Shown here one piece after another: positions 10,099 to 20,914 of a stretch of DNA of 53,133 nt. The position numbers and the translations under genes are program-made. Source of the DNA: Gammaproteobacteria bacterium (GTDB lineage: Bacteria > Pseudomonadota > Gammaproteobacteria > Steroidobacterales > Steroidobacteraceae); the NCBI GenBank assembly GCA_025358615.1, contig JANYIY010000397.1:1-53133 (forward strand), written 5' to 3'. Position 1 is the stretch's first letter; each line of letters begins with the position of its first letter. The notes below the pieces were generated by a model. It did not search any database and was not told the DNA's origin. It saw only the letters and a list, made by a program, of their open reading frames with translations.

Positions 10099-12386
10099 TG
10101 AACACCAGCAGACGCTGCGCGGCAGTTGTGTCCGGGCAGATCTTGCAGCGCTTCGTGCTGCTTTTTCTCTTGGGCGTGTCGCGGTTATGGGCCGCTGCGC
10201 CGGAACTCGAGTTTCACGCGCCGGCGACGGTGGGCGAAGCCGCCACCGCGGCAGCCATGCGCGATCTGGCCGAGCGGTTGCTGCCTGTTTATCAGGAACC
10301 GGATCGCGACCGCTACCTTGCAAATCTGTCGGCTCTGCAAATGGCCGCCGGCGACTTCGCGGCCGCCGACGTCTCACGGCAATCGCTGCGCGACCGCCGG
10401 CGCCGCCTGGATGCGGGCCGGCCGGTGGGCCGAGGCGCCATCCACGATCTCTACGCCTATGCGAAGGCTTTGGAAGCAGAGAATCGCGTCTCGTTTGCGG
10501 AAGGTTTCACGCGCTCATTTCGCGAAGTGGCGGCGCGCTTCAATGATCACGATGCCTACGCCGTGGCGAGATGGCTCGAGACGCCTCCCACGGTGCTGCG
10601 CGACGCCCTGCAGAAGTCGCTCGATCAACAAAGAACCCGCGACGTCATCACCCAAGCAGAGGCGGTGGACCTGATCTGGAAATACATCGACTTCGATGCC
10701 TACCGAAACTTCGCGCCTTTGCTCGGCACGCTCCTCGCCGAGGACGACCGTCGGCGCTATACGTCAGAGGAAGAAGTCTTGATCAAGACTCCCGAGGCCA
10801 GCATTGCCGCTCTGGTGATCCGCCCGAAAGGCTCCGCCAAGCCGCTGCCCAGCTTGCTCGAGTTTACGATTTACGATTCGCGGAACTATGCCAAGGAGTG
10901 TGCAGCCCACGGCTACGTCGGGGTGGTCGCCTTTGCCCGTGGAGTGCACGGCAGTTCGCAGCACACCGTTCCGTATCAGCACGACGGCGACGATGCCCGC
11001 GCGGTCATCAATTGGATCGCCAAGCAGGCCTGGAGCGACGGCCGGGTTGGAATGTACGGCGACGGCTACAGCGGCTTTGCGTCTTGGGCAGCCGCAAAAC
11101 GGCTGCCCCCTGCGCTCAAGGCCATTGCCACGTCCGCGCCCACCGCACCCGGCATCGATTTTCCCATGGCCGGCGGCATTTTTCAGAACTCCGCCTACCG
11201 CTGGTCTTCGTATGTCGCCAATACCAACCCGGCGGATGACGCCGCCTACAATGACGATGCCGTGTGGCACCTGCTCGATCAGAAGTGGTACCAGAGCGGC
11301 AGGCGCTACCGCGATTTGGGTCGCTTGCACGGCAAAGCCAATCCGCTCTTCATTCGCTGGCTGAATCACCCCAGCTATGATCGGTACTGGCAGAATATGA
11401 TTCCTTACCAGGAACAATTCTCGCGCATCGGCATCCCGGTACTGACGATCACCGGCTACTACGCAGGCAGCGAGCCTGGGGCCCTGTACTATTTCAACCA
11501 GCATCGCAAATACAATCCGCGCGCCGACCATACGCTGCTGATCGGACCCTACGACGACAGCGTGATGCAGCAGGGGCCGTCCGCCATGCTGCAAGGCTAT
11601 GAAGTGGATTCGGCGGCCATCATCGATCTTCGCGAAATGCGCTATCAGTGGTTCGACCGTGTCTTCAAGGAGGGTGCAATGCCCTCGCTTCTGCAGGACA
11701 GGGTGAATTACGAAGTGATGGGGGCGAACGAGTGGCGACACGCCGCGTCGCTCGAAGCGATGGCCAAGGGCAGCCTGAGGTTCTATCTGGACGGCAATGG
11801 AAGCGGTGACCGGCATCGCTTGGCCCAGCGCAAGCCCGCGCGCGCGTCGGCGTTGCGCCAAACCGTGCGGCTCACCGATCGCAAAGACTTTGCCTGGACG
11901 GCGCCGGCGGATTTTACCAGCAGAAATTTGGCGACCCACAATGCACTGATGTTCACCAGCGAACCGCTGTCGAAGACCACGGAGTTCAACGGTCTGTTCT
12001 CAGGCAGGCTTGATTTCACCGTCAACAAAATGGACATGGACCTCAACGTCGCCTTGTATGAGCTGCTGCCGAGCGGCGATTACATATACCTGTTCAATCC
12101 AAGCTACGAGTTTCGCGCCAGCTATATGCCGGATCGGGTCAATCGTCACTTATTGAGGGCGGGGGAGCGTCAGGAACTCAATTTCAAGAGCGAAAGAATG
12201 ACCAGCCGGCGATTGCAGGTGGGCAGCCGCCTGGTCATGATTCTCGGCATCAACAAGCGGCCGGACCGCGAACTCAACTATGGAACCGGGGGCGACGTCA
12301 GCGAGGAATCCATTGCGGAGGGTAAAATCCCCATCAAGCTGCAGTGGCACAACGACAGCTATATCGAAATCCCGGTTCGCCGATAG
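10095..12386 (+). CDS. CocE/NonD family hydrolase (X-Pro dipeptidyl-peptidase-like), secreted
   Basis: Signal peptide; GRVGMYGDGYSGFASWAAA nucleophile region; C-terminal jelly-roll; overlaps preceding stop. Confidence 0.85.
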   Translation: MMNTSRRCAAVVSGQILQRFVLLFLLGVSRLWAAAPELEFHAPATVGEAATAAAMRDLAERLLPVYQEPDRDRYLANLSALQMAAGDFAAADVSRQSLRDRRRRLDAGRPVGRGAIHDLYAYAKALEAENRVSFAEGFTRSFREVAARFNDHDAYAVARWLETPPTVLRDALQKSLDQQRTRDVITQAEAVDLIWKYIDFDAYRNFAPLLGTLLAEDDRRRYTSEEEVLIKTPEASIAALVIRPKGSAKPLPSLLEFTIYDSRNYAKECAAHGYVGVVAFARGVHGSSQHTVPYQHDGDDARAVINWIAKQAWSDGRVGMYGDGYSGFASWAAAKRLPPALKAIATSAPTAPGIDFPMAGGIFQNSAYRWSSYVANTNPADDAAYNDDAVWHLLDQKWYQSGRRYRDLGRLHGKANPLFIRWLNHPSYDRYWQNMIPYQEQFSRIGIPVLTITGYYAGSEPGALYYFNQHRKYNPRADHTLLIGPYDDSVMQQGPSAMLQGYEVDSAAIIDLREMRYQWFDRVFKEGAMPSLLQDRVNYEVMGANEWRHAASLEAMAKGSLRFYLDGNGSGDRHRLAQRKPARASALRQTVRLTDRKDFAWTAPADFTSRNLATHNALMFTSEPLSKTTEFNGLFSGRLDFTVNKMDMDLNVALYELLPSGDYIYLFNPSYEFRASYMPDRVNRHLLRAGERQELNFKSERMTSRRLQVGSRLVMILGINKRPDRELNYGTGGDVSEESIAEGKIPIKLQWHNDSYIEIPVRR

Positions 12387-12458
12387 GCAAGGCCCGCCGG
12401 TTCAGGTCTCATAGCCAGTTGCCCATCAGGATGAAGGGCGCCGGGACCCGTCAAGTCA

Positions 12459-12668
12459 ATGGGCGGCCACATGTTCGACAAGAGCGGTAATTTTTAGGGT
12501 GTCCGCGTCGTCGGATTGGAAGTGCACGTCAAAGTCCGGGCACGCTTCGCCGATCAATGGGCATTCTTCGAATTCAAGAACGACGCGCCGGCGAAGGTGA
12601 ATCCCCGGTCAGCCGAATGCTATTCCTGCCATGCCGCGCATGCCGTGCGGCGCCTTAAGTCAAAGTAA
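12459..12668 (+). pseudogene. Cytochrome P460-like remnant
   Basis: Frame reads MGGHMFDKSGNF*GVRVVGLEVHVKVRARFADQWAFFEFKNDAPAKVNPRSAECYSCHAAHAVRRLKSK*; CXXCH heme motif retained, in-frame TAG at 12495-12497. Confidence 0.65.
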
Positions 12669-12684
12669 ACACCCGCGCGCGGCG

Positions 12685-14256
12685 TTAGACGCTCGGGGAG
12701 AATTGCGGCACTCTGCGTCCCTTCGCCGTGTGCTCGAATCCCGACGCCAGCTTGATCAGTTTCGCCTCGCTGAAAGCCGCGCCGAAAAACGACAGCCCGA
12801 CCGGCAGCCCGCGATACAGACCCGCCGGCACGGTAATGTGGGGATAGCCCGCGACCGCCGCGGGTGATGAGCACCCGCCGGTATCGGAATCGCCATTCAC
12901 GGAATCAATCAGCCATGCGGGTCCCGAGGTCAGCGTCACGAGCGCGTCGAGAGCGTGCTCGCAAAGCACCGCATCGATGCCGCCCGCGCGGGTGGCGGTC
13001 AAGCAAGTGGCGCGCGCATCTTGATAGGCGGCTTCATCCAGGCCGCCTTTGGACTGCGCCTGACGCAGCAATTCCTGATCGAACAACGGCATCTCGCGCG
13101 CGGCATGTGTGTCGTTGAAGCGGATCAATTCCGCCAGCGAGCGCACCGGAAACCGATCCGGCAGGCGCGCAAGATAGGTGTTTAAGTCAGCCTTGAACTC
13201 GTACAGCATGACTTCTTGTTCGGCCGCCGCCGCCGCGCCGTGCATGGGCAAATCGGCGGGGTCGACGACGGTGGCGCCGGCGCGTGTGAGCGTGGCGATG
13301 CAAGCGTCCAGAAACCCATTGAGGGGCGCGCTCTCGGCGAAGAAGCGCCGAGCAATGCCCAAGCGCGCACCGCGCAAGCCGTCGCTGTCGAGAAATCTAG
13401 AGTAGTCGCCGATGAAGCGATCGCCGACGGCGGCGCTGGCGGGGTCAGCGGGATCCGGGCCGGCCATCAAGCCGAGCAATATCGCAGCGTCGCGCACGCT
13501 GCGCGCAAGGGGTCCTGCGGTGTCTTGACTATGCGATATCGGCACGATGCCGCCGCGGCTCACGAGACCGACCGTCGGCTTCAGGCCGACAATGCCGTTG
13601 ACCGAGGCCGGGCTCACGATGGATCCGTCGGTCTCCGAGCCAACCGCGAGGGCGCAGAAATTTGCGGATACCGCCACCGCAGATCCGGAGCTAGAGCCGG
13701 ACGGAGTCCGATTGAGTGCGTAGGGATTGCGAGTCTGACCGCCGCGACCGCTCCAACCACTGGACGAATGAGTGGAGCGAAAGTTGGCCCATTCGCTTAA
13801 GTTGGTCTTACCCAGGATTATGGCGCCGCCGACGCGCAATCGTGCCACCAGCGGCGCATCCTTAGGTGCGTACCAACCATCGAGAGCCAGCGATCCGGCG
13901 GTCGTCATCATGCGATCCGCCGTCTCGATGTTGTCCTTGATCAGCACCGGCACGCCGTGCAGCGGTCCGCGCGGCCCGCGAGCTTGGCGCTCGCGGTCGA
14001 GTTGGTCGGCAATGTCGAGCGCCTGCGGATTGATTTCAATCACCGCCCCCAGTGCGGGGCCGCGGCGGTCGAGGGAATTGATGCGGTCCAGGTACATTTG
14101 GGTCAGCCGACGCGACGTCAAACGCCCATCGGCGAAGGCTGCGGCTATCTCCGCCAGCGTCAATTCCTCGACGGCCACGGCTGATTTGGCAAGAACGATT
14201 TCGGGGGTCGCCAGGGCGGCAACCGTGGATGCCAGGAGAAAGTTGCGCCGATCCAT
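12685..14256 (-). CDS. Amidase (amidase signature family), with signal peptide
   Basis: [54 protein letters not shown] amidase-signature motifs. Confidence 0.93.
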   Translation of the reverse strand: MDRRNFLLASTVAALATPEIVLAKSAVAVEELTLAEIAAAFADGRLTSRRLTQMYLDRINSLDRRGPALGAVIEINPQALDIADQLDRERQARGPRGPLHGVPVLIKDNIETADRMMTTAGSLALDGWYAPKDAPLVARLRVGGAIILGKTNLSEWANFRSTHSSSGWSGRGGQTRNPYALNRTPSGSSSGSAVAVSANFCALAVGSETDGSIVSPASVNGIVGLKPTVGLVSRGGIVPISHSQDTAGPLARSVRDAAILLGLMAGPDPADPASAAVGDRFIGDYSRFLDSDGLRGARLGIARRFFAESAPLNGFLDACIATLTRAGATVVDPADLPMHGAAAAAEQEVMLYEFKADLNTYLARLPDRFPVRSLAELIRFNDTHAAREMPLFDQELLRQAQSKGGLDEAAYQDARATCLTATRAGGIDAVLCEHALDALVTLTSGPAWLIDSVNGDSDTGGCSSPAAVAGYPHITVPAGLYRGLPVGLSFFGAAFSEAKLIKLASGFEHTAKGRRVPQFSPSV

Positions 14257-14407
14257 AAGTTCATCCCCTCAGTATTATTAATACACGCTAGCCGATCTTG
14301 GCTCCGAAGGAAACTGAAAAGCCTGTTGGCGCCGCGCTGTGGTTCGACGCCGAGCCGAGTTAGAATCCCGCCAAGCCCGCGAATTGCGTGGCAGAAGGGG
14401 AGTTTGC

Positions 14408-14680
14408 ATGAGCGAGGAAGTCGTCTTCTATCACAACCCGATGTCGCGCGGCCGCATGGTGCATTGGATGCTGGAGGAGATCGGCGTGCCTTATCGGATC
14501 GAACTCGTGAGTTTCGACAAGGGCGAGCATAAGAAGGCGGCGTTCCTGGCGGTCAATCCGATGGGAAAGATTCCCACCATCGTGCATCGAGGCACAGCCG
14601 TAACCGAAACCGGCGCGGCCGGTATTCCAGAGCCATCTTGCCATGCTTGCGCAGCGGATGAAATCTTAGAGGCGCTCTAG
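14408..14680 (+). pseudogene. Glutathione S-transferase N-terminal domain fragment (3' truncated)
   Basis: MSEEVVFYHNPMSRGRMVHWMLEEIGVPYRIELVSFDKGEHKKAAFLAVNPMGKIPTIVHRGTAVTETGAA then non-homologous tail; no C-terminal domain. Confidence 0.75.
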
Positions 14681-14729
14681 TTCACGATGGCCCGGTATAC
14701 ATAGGCATGCGATAAGCCGCCTGGTGTAC

Positions 14730-15659
14730 CTACGGCGCAATTTCCGCGCGCGGCTGCGTGGTGAGCAGCCAGATACCGACCAGCACCAGCACGGTGCCCG
14801 CCGCCACCCATGCGGTGAACGGCTCGCCCAACAGCCAGACTGCCAACAGGATGGTCGACACCGGGCCGATGGATCCGGTCTGCGCGGTCAACGAAGCGCC
14901 CAGTTTTTCGATGGCCATCATCACCATGAGTACGGGGGCGAAGGTGCATGCGGTGGCGTTCAGGAGCGAGAGCCATAGCACTTCGGAAGCCACCGCCATG
15001 GAACTTATCGGCCGTAACAAGAGGAATTGGACGATGCAGATGATGCAAGCGACGCTGGTCGCGAGGCCGGTCAGGCGCAGGGCGCCCAGGCGTTTTACTT
15101 CCTCGCCGCTGTACACCAGATAGATCGCGTAGCTGACGGCGCTGCCGAACACCAGGGTTGCCCCCAGCGGCACATTCGCGCCTTGCAGGGTCAGTTCCTT
15201 GCCGAAAACGCACAGCACCCCGGCATAGCTGACGACGAGCGCGGCGACCTGCCGGCGCGTCACCCTGCGACGAAACAGCAAAATCCCAAGCCCCAGCACC
15301 AGGGTCGGATTCAAGTACAGAATCAGCCGCTCCAAACTCGCACTGATGTAGCGCAATCCGGCGAAATCAAGAAAACTGGCTAGATAGTAGCCGCAGAAGC
15401 CGAGGCCGAGCACGGCCCGGGCGTCACGCCAGGTCAGCGCCGGTTTGCCTCGGCCCGCCCACCACGCGAGAATGAGGAACATGGGCAGTGCGAACAGCAT
15501 CCGGTACATGATCAACGTGACCGCGTCGACTCCGTAGCGATACGCCAACTTGACGATAATGGCCTTGCCGGAGAAGGCGATAGAACCGCAGGTCGCGAGC
15601 AGCAAGCCGCTGCGTCGGGTGGTCGCCATGGCCTGGGTGGTGCGGGCGTGTGGGTGCAT
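14730..15659 (-). CDS. EamA/DMT family transporter
   Basis: About ten hydrophobic segments, two EamA repeats. Confidence 0.88.
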   Translation of the reverse strand: MHPHARTTQAMATTRRSGLLLATCGSIAFSGKAIIVKLAYRYGVDAVTLIMYRMLFALPMFLILAWWAGRGKPALTWRDARAVLGLGFCGYYLASFLDFAGLRYISASLERLILYLNPTLVLGLGILLFRRRVTRRQVAALVVSYAGVLCVFGKELTLQGANVPLGATLVFGSAVSYAIYLVYSGEEVKRLGALRLTGLATSVACIICIVQFLLLRPISSMAVASEVLWLSLLNATACTFAPVLMVMMAIEKLGASLTAQTGSIGPVSTILLAVWLLGEPFTAWVAAGTVLVLVGIWLLTTQPRAEIAP

Positions 15660-15742
15660 GCCGCGTGTATTCTACGGAGTCATGCGCGCTGAATTCCTCA
15701 ATTAAATCGACGACAAGCGCCGGTTCATCGTAGGCTGCTGCG

Positions 15743-17620
15743 ATGAGCCCCCGTCCAATTCCGGTTCTCAAGTGGCTGACCACGTTCGCCGCTGTGTTCA
15801 CGGCCGGCGCCGGCGGCTTTATGTTGCCGAGCATCGGTGCGCATCCGACCCTGCCGTTGTTGGCGGGGGGCATCGCGGCGGCCGCCTGCATTCGATGGGG
15901 GCGGCGGATGTGGCCGGCGGTGCTGGCAGCCGGTGTCGGCATCGATTTGTGGCTGCAGCAGCCGCTGATCGCTTCGCTAGGCGTCGGCATCGGCGCAACT
16001 GCGGCCGCCGTGTTTACCGCATGGTTTCTCGAATGGCGTGGCTTCGATGCCGGTTTCGGCCGGGCGCGCGATGTGCCGCTGTTCATTCTCGCCGTGGTCA
16101 TCGGCACGATGATTCTTCCCACTGTGGGACTGCTTGGATTTTATCTGACCGGTGAGCATGTTCAGGCAACCAATCCGCTGCGTTGGCTGCGCTGGTGGAG
16201 CAACAGCACCGCGGGGGTGCTGCTGGTCGGGCCGATGCTGGTGGCGTTGAGCCGGCAGAGCCTTGCGCAATTCTTCGAGCACTGGGGCGAGGGCGGATTG
16301 TGGCTGCTGGGAGTGGCCATCTGCTGCGCAGGCACGCTGTCCTTGGACGCGGCCGGCGTCGCCAGGCCCCTCATCGTCATGTTTGACCTGCTGCTCGTGG
16401 TCGTGGGCGCCATTCGCTTCGGGTTGGTAGTCGCCGCCTTCGGCAGCCTGGTGATTTCGGCCGCAGCCGGATTGAGCTTCGCATTCGGCCGCGGCGTCTT
16501 CGGCGGGCTCGATGAATCCGCGGGACTCGCCACGATTTGGACAATCAGTGCGGCGCTCGCCGGCGTCAGTCTCATCATCACAGCACTGCTGGCGGAGCGG
16601 GACCGCGCAGGCATGGAACAGTTGCGCGCCGAGCGCCGCTACGCGCAGATATTCGACGGCAGCCCGCAGCCGCTGTGGGTACACGATCCGGACACGCTGC
16701 AGTTCTTGTTGATCAACGAGGCAGCGGTGCGCCAGTACGGCTGGAGCACCGAGGAATTCCTGGCGCGGCGTGTGACCATGCTGGCGCCGACCGGCGGATC
16801 GCGTGTCCTGCCGCCGCCGCTGGCACACGCCGCGGCTCCCGAGCCCTTTGAAACGCGCCACCAGACGCGCGACGGACGCATGCTGGCCGTGGAAGTCTGG
16901 ACCCGCGCCATCGATCTGGCTGGACGGCGCGCTACGCTGGTTTTCGCGAGCGACGTGAGCGAGCGCCGGGCGCTTGGCGGGGCTCTTATCGACGCCATTG
17001 CCACCGAGCAGCGGCGCATCGGTCAGGAATTGCATGACGGCTTGGGACAGGAACTGACCGGCCTCGCGCTCTCGGCACGGGCTTTGGCGACGCGCGCCGA
17101 GCGCGAACGCCAGCCCATTGCCGCGAGCCTGGATCAGCTTGCCACGCTGGCCGCGAGCTGCATCCAGGCGGCGCGGCGCATCGCGCAGGGTGTCTCGCCG
17201 TTGAGCGACGCAGACGGCAGTTTGCAGGGCGCGCTCGAAGCACTGGCGGGCCGCAGCTGTTTTGGCAACACGTTGGTGCGGTTTCGCTCGCGCCTCGACA
17301 CTCCGATCACTCTTAATCTCGAGGCCCGCAATCATCTATACCGGATTGCCCAGGAAGCCGTGCAGAACGCGCTGAAGCATGCCCATGCTCGAGTCGTCGA
17401 AATCGATCTGTGGGTGTATGAACGCGGCTTGAGCCTGACGGTCAACGATGACGGTGTGGGATTGCCGAGGGTCGGCTCGCCCAATGCCGGCCTCGGCATG
17501 CGCACCATGCATTTTCGCGCGAGCTCCATCGGCGGCAGACTCCTGATCAACCGCCGCAGCGAAGGCGGCGTCTCGATAGCCTGCGAGGTTGAGCAGCCGC
17601 CGCTGGCTGCGACTGCCTAG
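15743..17620 (+). CDS. MASE1-PAS sensor histidine kinase, NarL-type (HisKA_3)
   Basis: Hydrophobic MASE1-like N-terminus, PAS region, ATEQRRIGQELHDGLGQELTGLAL, C-terminal HATPase NDDGVGLP. Confidence 0.85.
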   Translation: MSPRPIPVLKWLTTFAAVFTAGAGGFMLPSIGAHPTLPLLAGGIAAAACIRWGRRMWPAVLAAGVGIDLWLQQPLIASLGVGIGATAAAVFTAWFLEWRGFDAGFGRARDVPLFILAVVIGTMILPTVGLLGFYLTGEHVQATNPLRWLRWWSNSTAGVLLVGPMLVALSRQSLAQFFEHWGEGGLWLLGVAICCAGTLSLDAAGVARPLIVMFDLLLVVVGAIRFGLVVAAFGSLVISAAAGLSFAFGRGVFGGLDESAGLATIWTISAALAGVSLIITALLAERDRAGMEQLRAERRYAQIFDGSPQPLWVHDPDTLQFLLINEAAVRQYGWSTEEFLARRVTMLAPTGGSRVLPPPLAHAAAPEPFETRHQTRDGRMLAVEVWTRAIDLAGRRATLVFASDVSERRALGGALIDAIATEQRRIGQELHDGLGQELTGLALSARALATRAERERQPIAASLDQLATLAASCIQAARRIAQGVSPLSDADGSLQGALEALAGRSCFGNTLVRFRSRLDTPITLNLEARNHLYRIAQEAVQNALKHAHARVVEIDLWVYERGLSLTVNDDGVGLPRVGSPNAGLGMRTMHFRASSIGGRLLINRRSEGGVSIACEVEQPPLAATA

Positions 17621-17706
17621 CGAAACCGCGGGTCATCGACGAATTCGCGATCGGTCAGCCCGAACCAGCGGCGGAGGTTCAATTGCGGAACTGCCAGAAA
17701 AAGCCA
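17617..17706 (-). pseudogene. Possible CaiB/BaiF CoA-transferase internal fragment
   Basis: Minus-strand frame WLFLAVPQLNLRRWFGLTDREFVDDPRFR* resembles the DDPRF region of class III CoA-transferases; short. Confidence 0.35.
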
Positions 17707-17761
17707 ATGTCTTATATAATTGGATACATTGGATTCCTGCGGCGAATTGCCAGGTGACGTC

Positions 17762-18385
17762 ATGAAAAATCCCTCGACGCTGCGTGCGTTTTCCTACTTC
17801 ATATGCGGCTGCATCGCGGCGGCGACATTAAGTTCGCCCGCGTTCGCGCAGCACGCCGGAGGCGGTCGCATGGGGGGAGGAGTTGGCCACTACGGCGGCT
17901 ACCACGGCGGCTACGGTGGTTACCATGGCGGGTACGGCTGGCGCGGTGGTTATGGCTGGCAAGGTGGGTACGGCTTTTACGGCCCATGGGGTTGGGGAGG
18001 GCTCGGGTTGGGATTGTATTTCGCAACTCTACCCGTCTATTACTCGACTGTTTGGTGGGGCGGCGTTCCTTATTACTACGCAGACAACACGTACTATCGC
18101 TGGAATGGCGCGGTCAGCCAGTACGAAACTGTGAGTCCGCCTCCCGAGCTTCTGCAGCAGGGTGCGGCGCAGACAGCCGACGCGGCGGATCTGATTGCCT
18201 ATCCGAAGAATGGGCAGAGCCAGGAGCAGCAGGGTACCGACAGATATCAATGTCATCGTTGGGCTGTCGATAAGACAGGCTTTGACCCCACTCAAGTGGC
18301 AAGCGCGCCGGCCCCCGGCAAGCGGTCGGAGTACATTCGCGCGCAGGCCGCATGTCTCGAGGGCCGCGGATACAGCGTTAAGTAG
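17762..18385 (+). CDS. Secreted glycine/tyrosine-rich protein
   Basis: Signal peptide ending AFAQ, GGYHGGYGGYHGGYGWRGGYGW repeats, C-terminal YQCHRWAVDKTGFDPT domain. Confidence 0.65.
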   Translation: MKNPSTLRAFSYFICGCIAAATLSSPAFAQHAGGGRMGGGVGHYGGYHGGYGGYHGGYGWRGGYGWQGGYGFYGPWGWGGLGLGLYFATLPVYYSTVWWGGVPYYYADNTYYRWNGAVSQYETVSPPPELLQQGAAQTADAADLIAYPKNGQSQEQQGTDRYQCHRWAVDKTGFDPTQVASAPAPGKRSEYIRAQAACLEGRGYSVK

Positions 18386-18434
18386 CCTTAGTCCGCCAAT
18401 TCGCCGTAAGCATCGACAGGCGCGCTAATACCGT

Positions 18435-18455
18435 GTCAAAATACGTGGTTTTGAC
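18435..18455. promoter_or_regulatory. Perfect inverted repeat GTCAAAA-N7-TTTTGAC upstream of EF-G
   Basis: Read directly; 39 nt before the fusA ATG. Confidence 0.5.
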
Positions 18456-18494
18456 GCCGGCCTACTGCGGCCCACACACTTTTACGGAAATGCT

Positions 18495-20651
18495 ATGCCC
18501 CGCACAACACCTCTTTCCGATATCCGCAATATCGGCATCATTGCCCACGTCGACGCCGGCAAGACGACGACGACCGAACGCATCCTGTATTACACGGGAC
18601 GCAAGCACACCATCATCGACATTCACGATACCAAGGATCTGAAGACGTCGACGACCACCGATTATCTCGAGCAAGAGCAGAAGCGCGGCATCACGATTCA
18701 AAGCGCGGCCGTGTCCGCCTTCTGGCGCGACAAGAAGATCAATCTGATCGACACGCCGGGACACGTCGATTTCACCATCGAGGTCAATCGCTCGTTGCGC
18801 GTTCTCGACGGTGCGGTGGTGGTATTCGACGGAGTCGCGGGCGTGGAGCCGCAATCGGAGACAAACTGGAGACTCGCCGACAACTACGGCGTGCCGCGCA
18901 TTTGCTACGTCAACAAGATGGACCGCAGCGGCGCGAACTTCCTGCGTTGCGTAGACATGATCAAGAAGCGCCTGGGCGCGCGCCCCTTGCCCGTACAGCT
19001 GCCGATCGGATCGGAAGAGAATTTCAAGGGCATGATCGATCTGGTTGAAATGAAGGCCCTGGTGTGGGACTCGGACGACAAGGATGCACGGTGGCAGACG
19101 CTGGAGATTACTCCCGATCTCGCCGACAAGCTGCACATCACCACGCCGAGCGATCGAAAACTGCTGGGCGACATTCAGAAGTACCGCACGGAATTAGTCG
19201 ACACCTGCCTCGAGCAGGATGATGAGGCCATGGAAGCCTACCTTACGCACGGTACGGTGCCCTCGGGCGACGTGCTGCGCAAGGCGCTGCGCAAGGGCAC
19301 CTTGCATTCGGCATTCACCATCGTGCTGTGCGGCTCATCGTACAAGAACAAGGGTGTGCAGCAGGTGCTCGACGCGGTCGTCGACTACATGCCGGCTCCC
19401 ACCGACGTTGCCTCCATCAAGACGGTGGATGCCGACGGCGAACCCATCGGGGAGCGCATCTGTTCGGACGACGAGCCCTTCTCAGCACTGGCCTTCAAGG
19501 TGATCAACGACGCCTATGGCGCTTTGACCTTCATCCGCGTGTATTCCGGCGTATTGACCAAGGGCGCCTCGGTGCAGAATTCCACCCGCGGCAAGCGCGA
19601 AAAAATCGGCCGTATGGTGGAGATGTTCGCCAAGGAAGCCAATCCGGTCGAAGAGGCCCGCGCCGGCGACATCATCGCGCTGGTATCACTGGCCGATACC
19701 GAGACCGGCGACACCCTGTGCGATGCCGCCAGCCCCGTCGTGCTCGAGCGCATGCGCTTTCCCGACCCGGTCATCAGCGTGTCGGTGAAGTCGAAGGTCA
19801 AGGCGGAGCAGGAAAAATTCGGCACCGCGCTCGGCAAGATGGTGCGCGCCGATCCCTCGCTGCATTTGGAGACCGACCGCGAGACCGGTCAAACCATTCT
19901 GCGCGGCATGGGCGAGCTGCATCTGGAAGTGACGCTGGATCGCATGCGCACTGAGTTCGGTGTCGAAGGTATTATGGGCGAGCCGCAAGTTGCGTATCGT
20001 GAAACCATCACCAAGAAGCTGACCGAGCAGTACATTCACAAGAAGCAAACCGGCGGCTCCGGCCAATTTGCCGAAGTGTGGATCACCTTCGAACCGCTGG
20101 AGCGTAGTGCCGGCTTTGAATTCGTCGACAAAACCGTCGGCGGCTCAGTGCCCCGGGAATTCGTGCCCTCGGTGGAGAAGGGCTTGAAGATTCAAAAAGA
20201 GGACGGCGTGCTCGCGCACTATCCGACCGTGGATTTTCGCGCGACCCTGATCGACGGCAGCTTCCACGACGTCGATTCCAACGCCCTGACCTTCGAAATT
20301 GCCGCCAAGGCGTGCTTCCGCGAAGCCATTCGCAAGGCCGGGCCGATCCTGTTGGAGCCGGTCATGAAGGTCGAAACGGTAACACCGGGCGATTATTTGG
20401 GCGATGTGATCGGCGACATCAACCGCCGGCGCGGCGCGATCCAGGATCAGTTGGAACGCGGCGCCAATATCGCCGTCGTCGCCAACGTGCCGCTATCGGA
20501 AATGTTCGGCTACATCGGACAATTGCGCGGCATGACCAGCGGGCGCGCGTCGTACACCATGGAGTTCTCGCATTACGAGCCCGTGCCGCGCCAAGTCGCC
20601 GATGAAGTCATCGCCGAAGTCGCAAAGGCGAAGGCTGCGGCGCTCGCCTAA
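18495..20651 (+). CDS. fusA: Elongation factor G (paralog outside a str operon)
   Basis: [41 protein letters not shown]; no rpsL/rpsG/tuf neighbours. Confidence 0.93.
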   Translation: MPRTTPLSDIRNIGIIAHVDAGKTTTTERILYYTGRKHTIIDIHDTKDLKTSTTTDYLEQEQKRGITIQSAAVSAFWRDKKINLIDTPGHVDFTIEVNRSLRVLDGAVVVFDGVAGVEPQSETNWRLADNYGVPRICYVNKMDRSGANFLRCVDMIKKRLGARPLPVQLPIGSEENFKGMIDLVEMKALVWDSDDKDARWQTLEITPDLADKLHITTPSDRKLLGDIQKYRTELVDTCLEQDDEAMEAYLTHGTVPSGDVLRKALRKGTLHSAFTIVLCGSSYKNKGVQQVLDAVVDYMPAPTDVASIKTVDADGEPIGERICSDDEPFSALAFKVINDAYGALTFIRVYSGVLTKGASVQNSTRGKREKIGRMVEMFAKEANPVEEARAGDIIALVSLADTETGDTLCDAASPVVLERMRFPDPVISVSVKSKVKAEQEKFGTALGKMVRADPSLHLETDRETGQTILRGMGELHLEVTLDRMRTEFGVEGIMGEPQVAYRETITKKLTEQYIHKKQTGGSGQFAEVWITFEPLERSAGFEFVDKTVGGSVPREFVPSVEKGLKIQKEDGVLAHYPTVDFRATLIDGSFHDVDSNALTFEIAAKACFREAIRKAGPILLEPVMKVETVTPGDYLGDVIGDINRRRGAIQDQLERGANIAVVANVPLSEMFGYIGQLRGMTSGRASYTMEFSHYEPVPRQVADEVIAEVAKAKAAALA

Positions 20652-20681
20652 GGGATTTATTGCTTTACACCTTCGTGGCAC

Positions 20682-20718
20682 CGGCCTATCTTCTGTGAAG
20701 TTAAGGTCACATAGGCCG
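20682..20718. promoter_or_regulatory. Bulged hairpin between fusA and the NRAMP-related gene
   Basis: CGGCCTAT / ATAGGCCG (8 bp) plus GTGA/TCAC inner stem, 5-nt CTTCT bulge. Confidence 0.45.
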
Positions 20719-20914
20719 ACCGCGTGTGTAGTTGTACGAGTTTCAATCGGTGTGTCCACACCCGCGCTCAGGCTTGATTACGCTCTAGACCTTTAGAAGC
20801 GCCGTCCCGCCTAAGTGCGGCAGGCGCGCAAGCGAACGTCCTTTGGTTCGCAGCGAAATCCTCCGAATCCTACGTCTTCTTGCACGCGGCCAGGCCCATC
20901 CCTGGAGTCTGGCG

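Noticed and set aside
17715-17720. TATAAT as a firm promoter for the Gly/Tyr-rich protein
   Set aside because: Good -10, but no convincing -35 at correct spacing; left as a possibility only.
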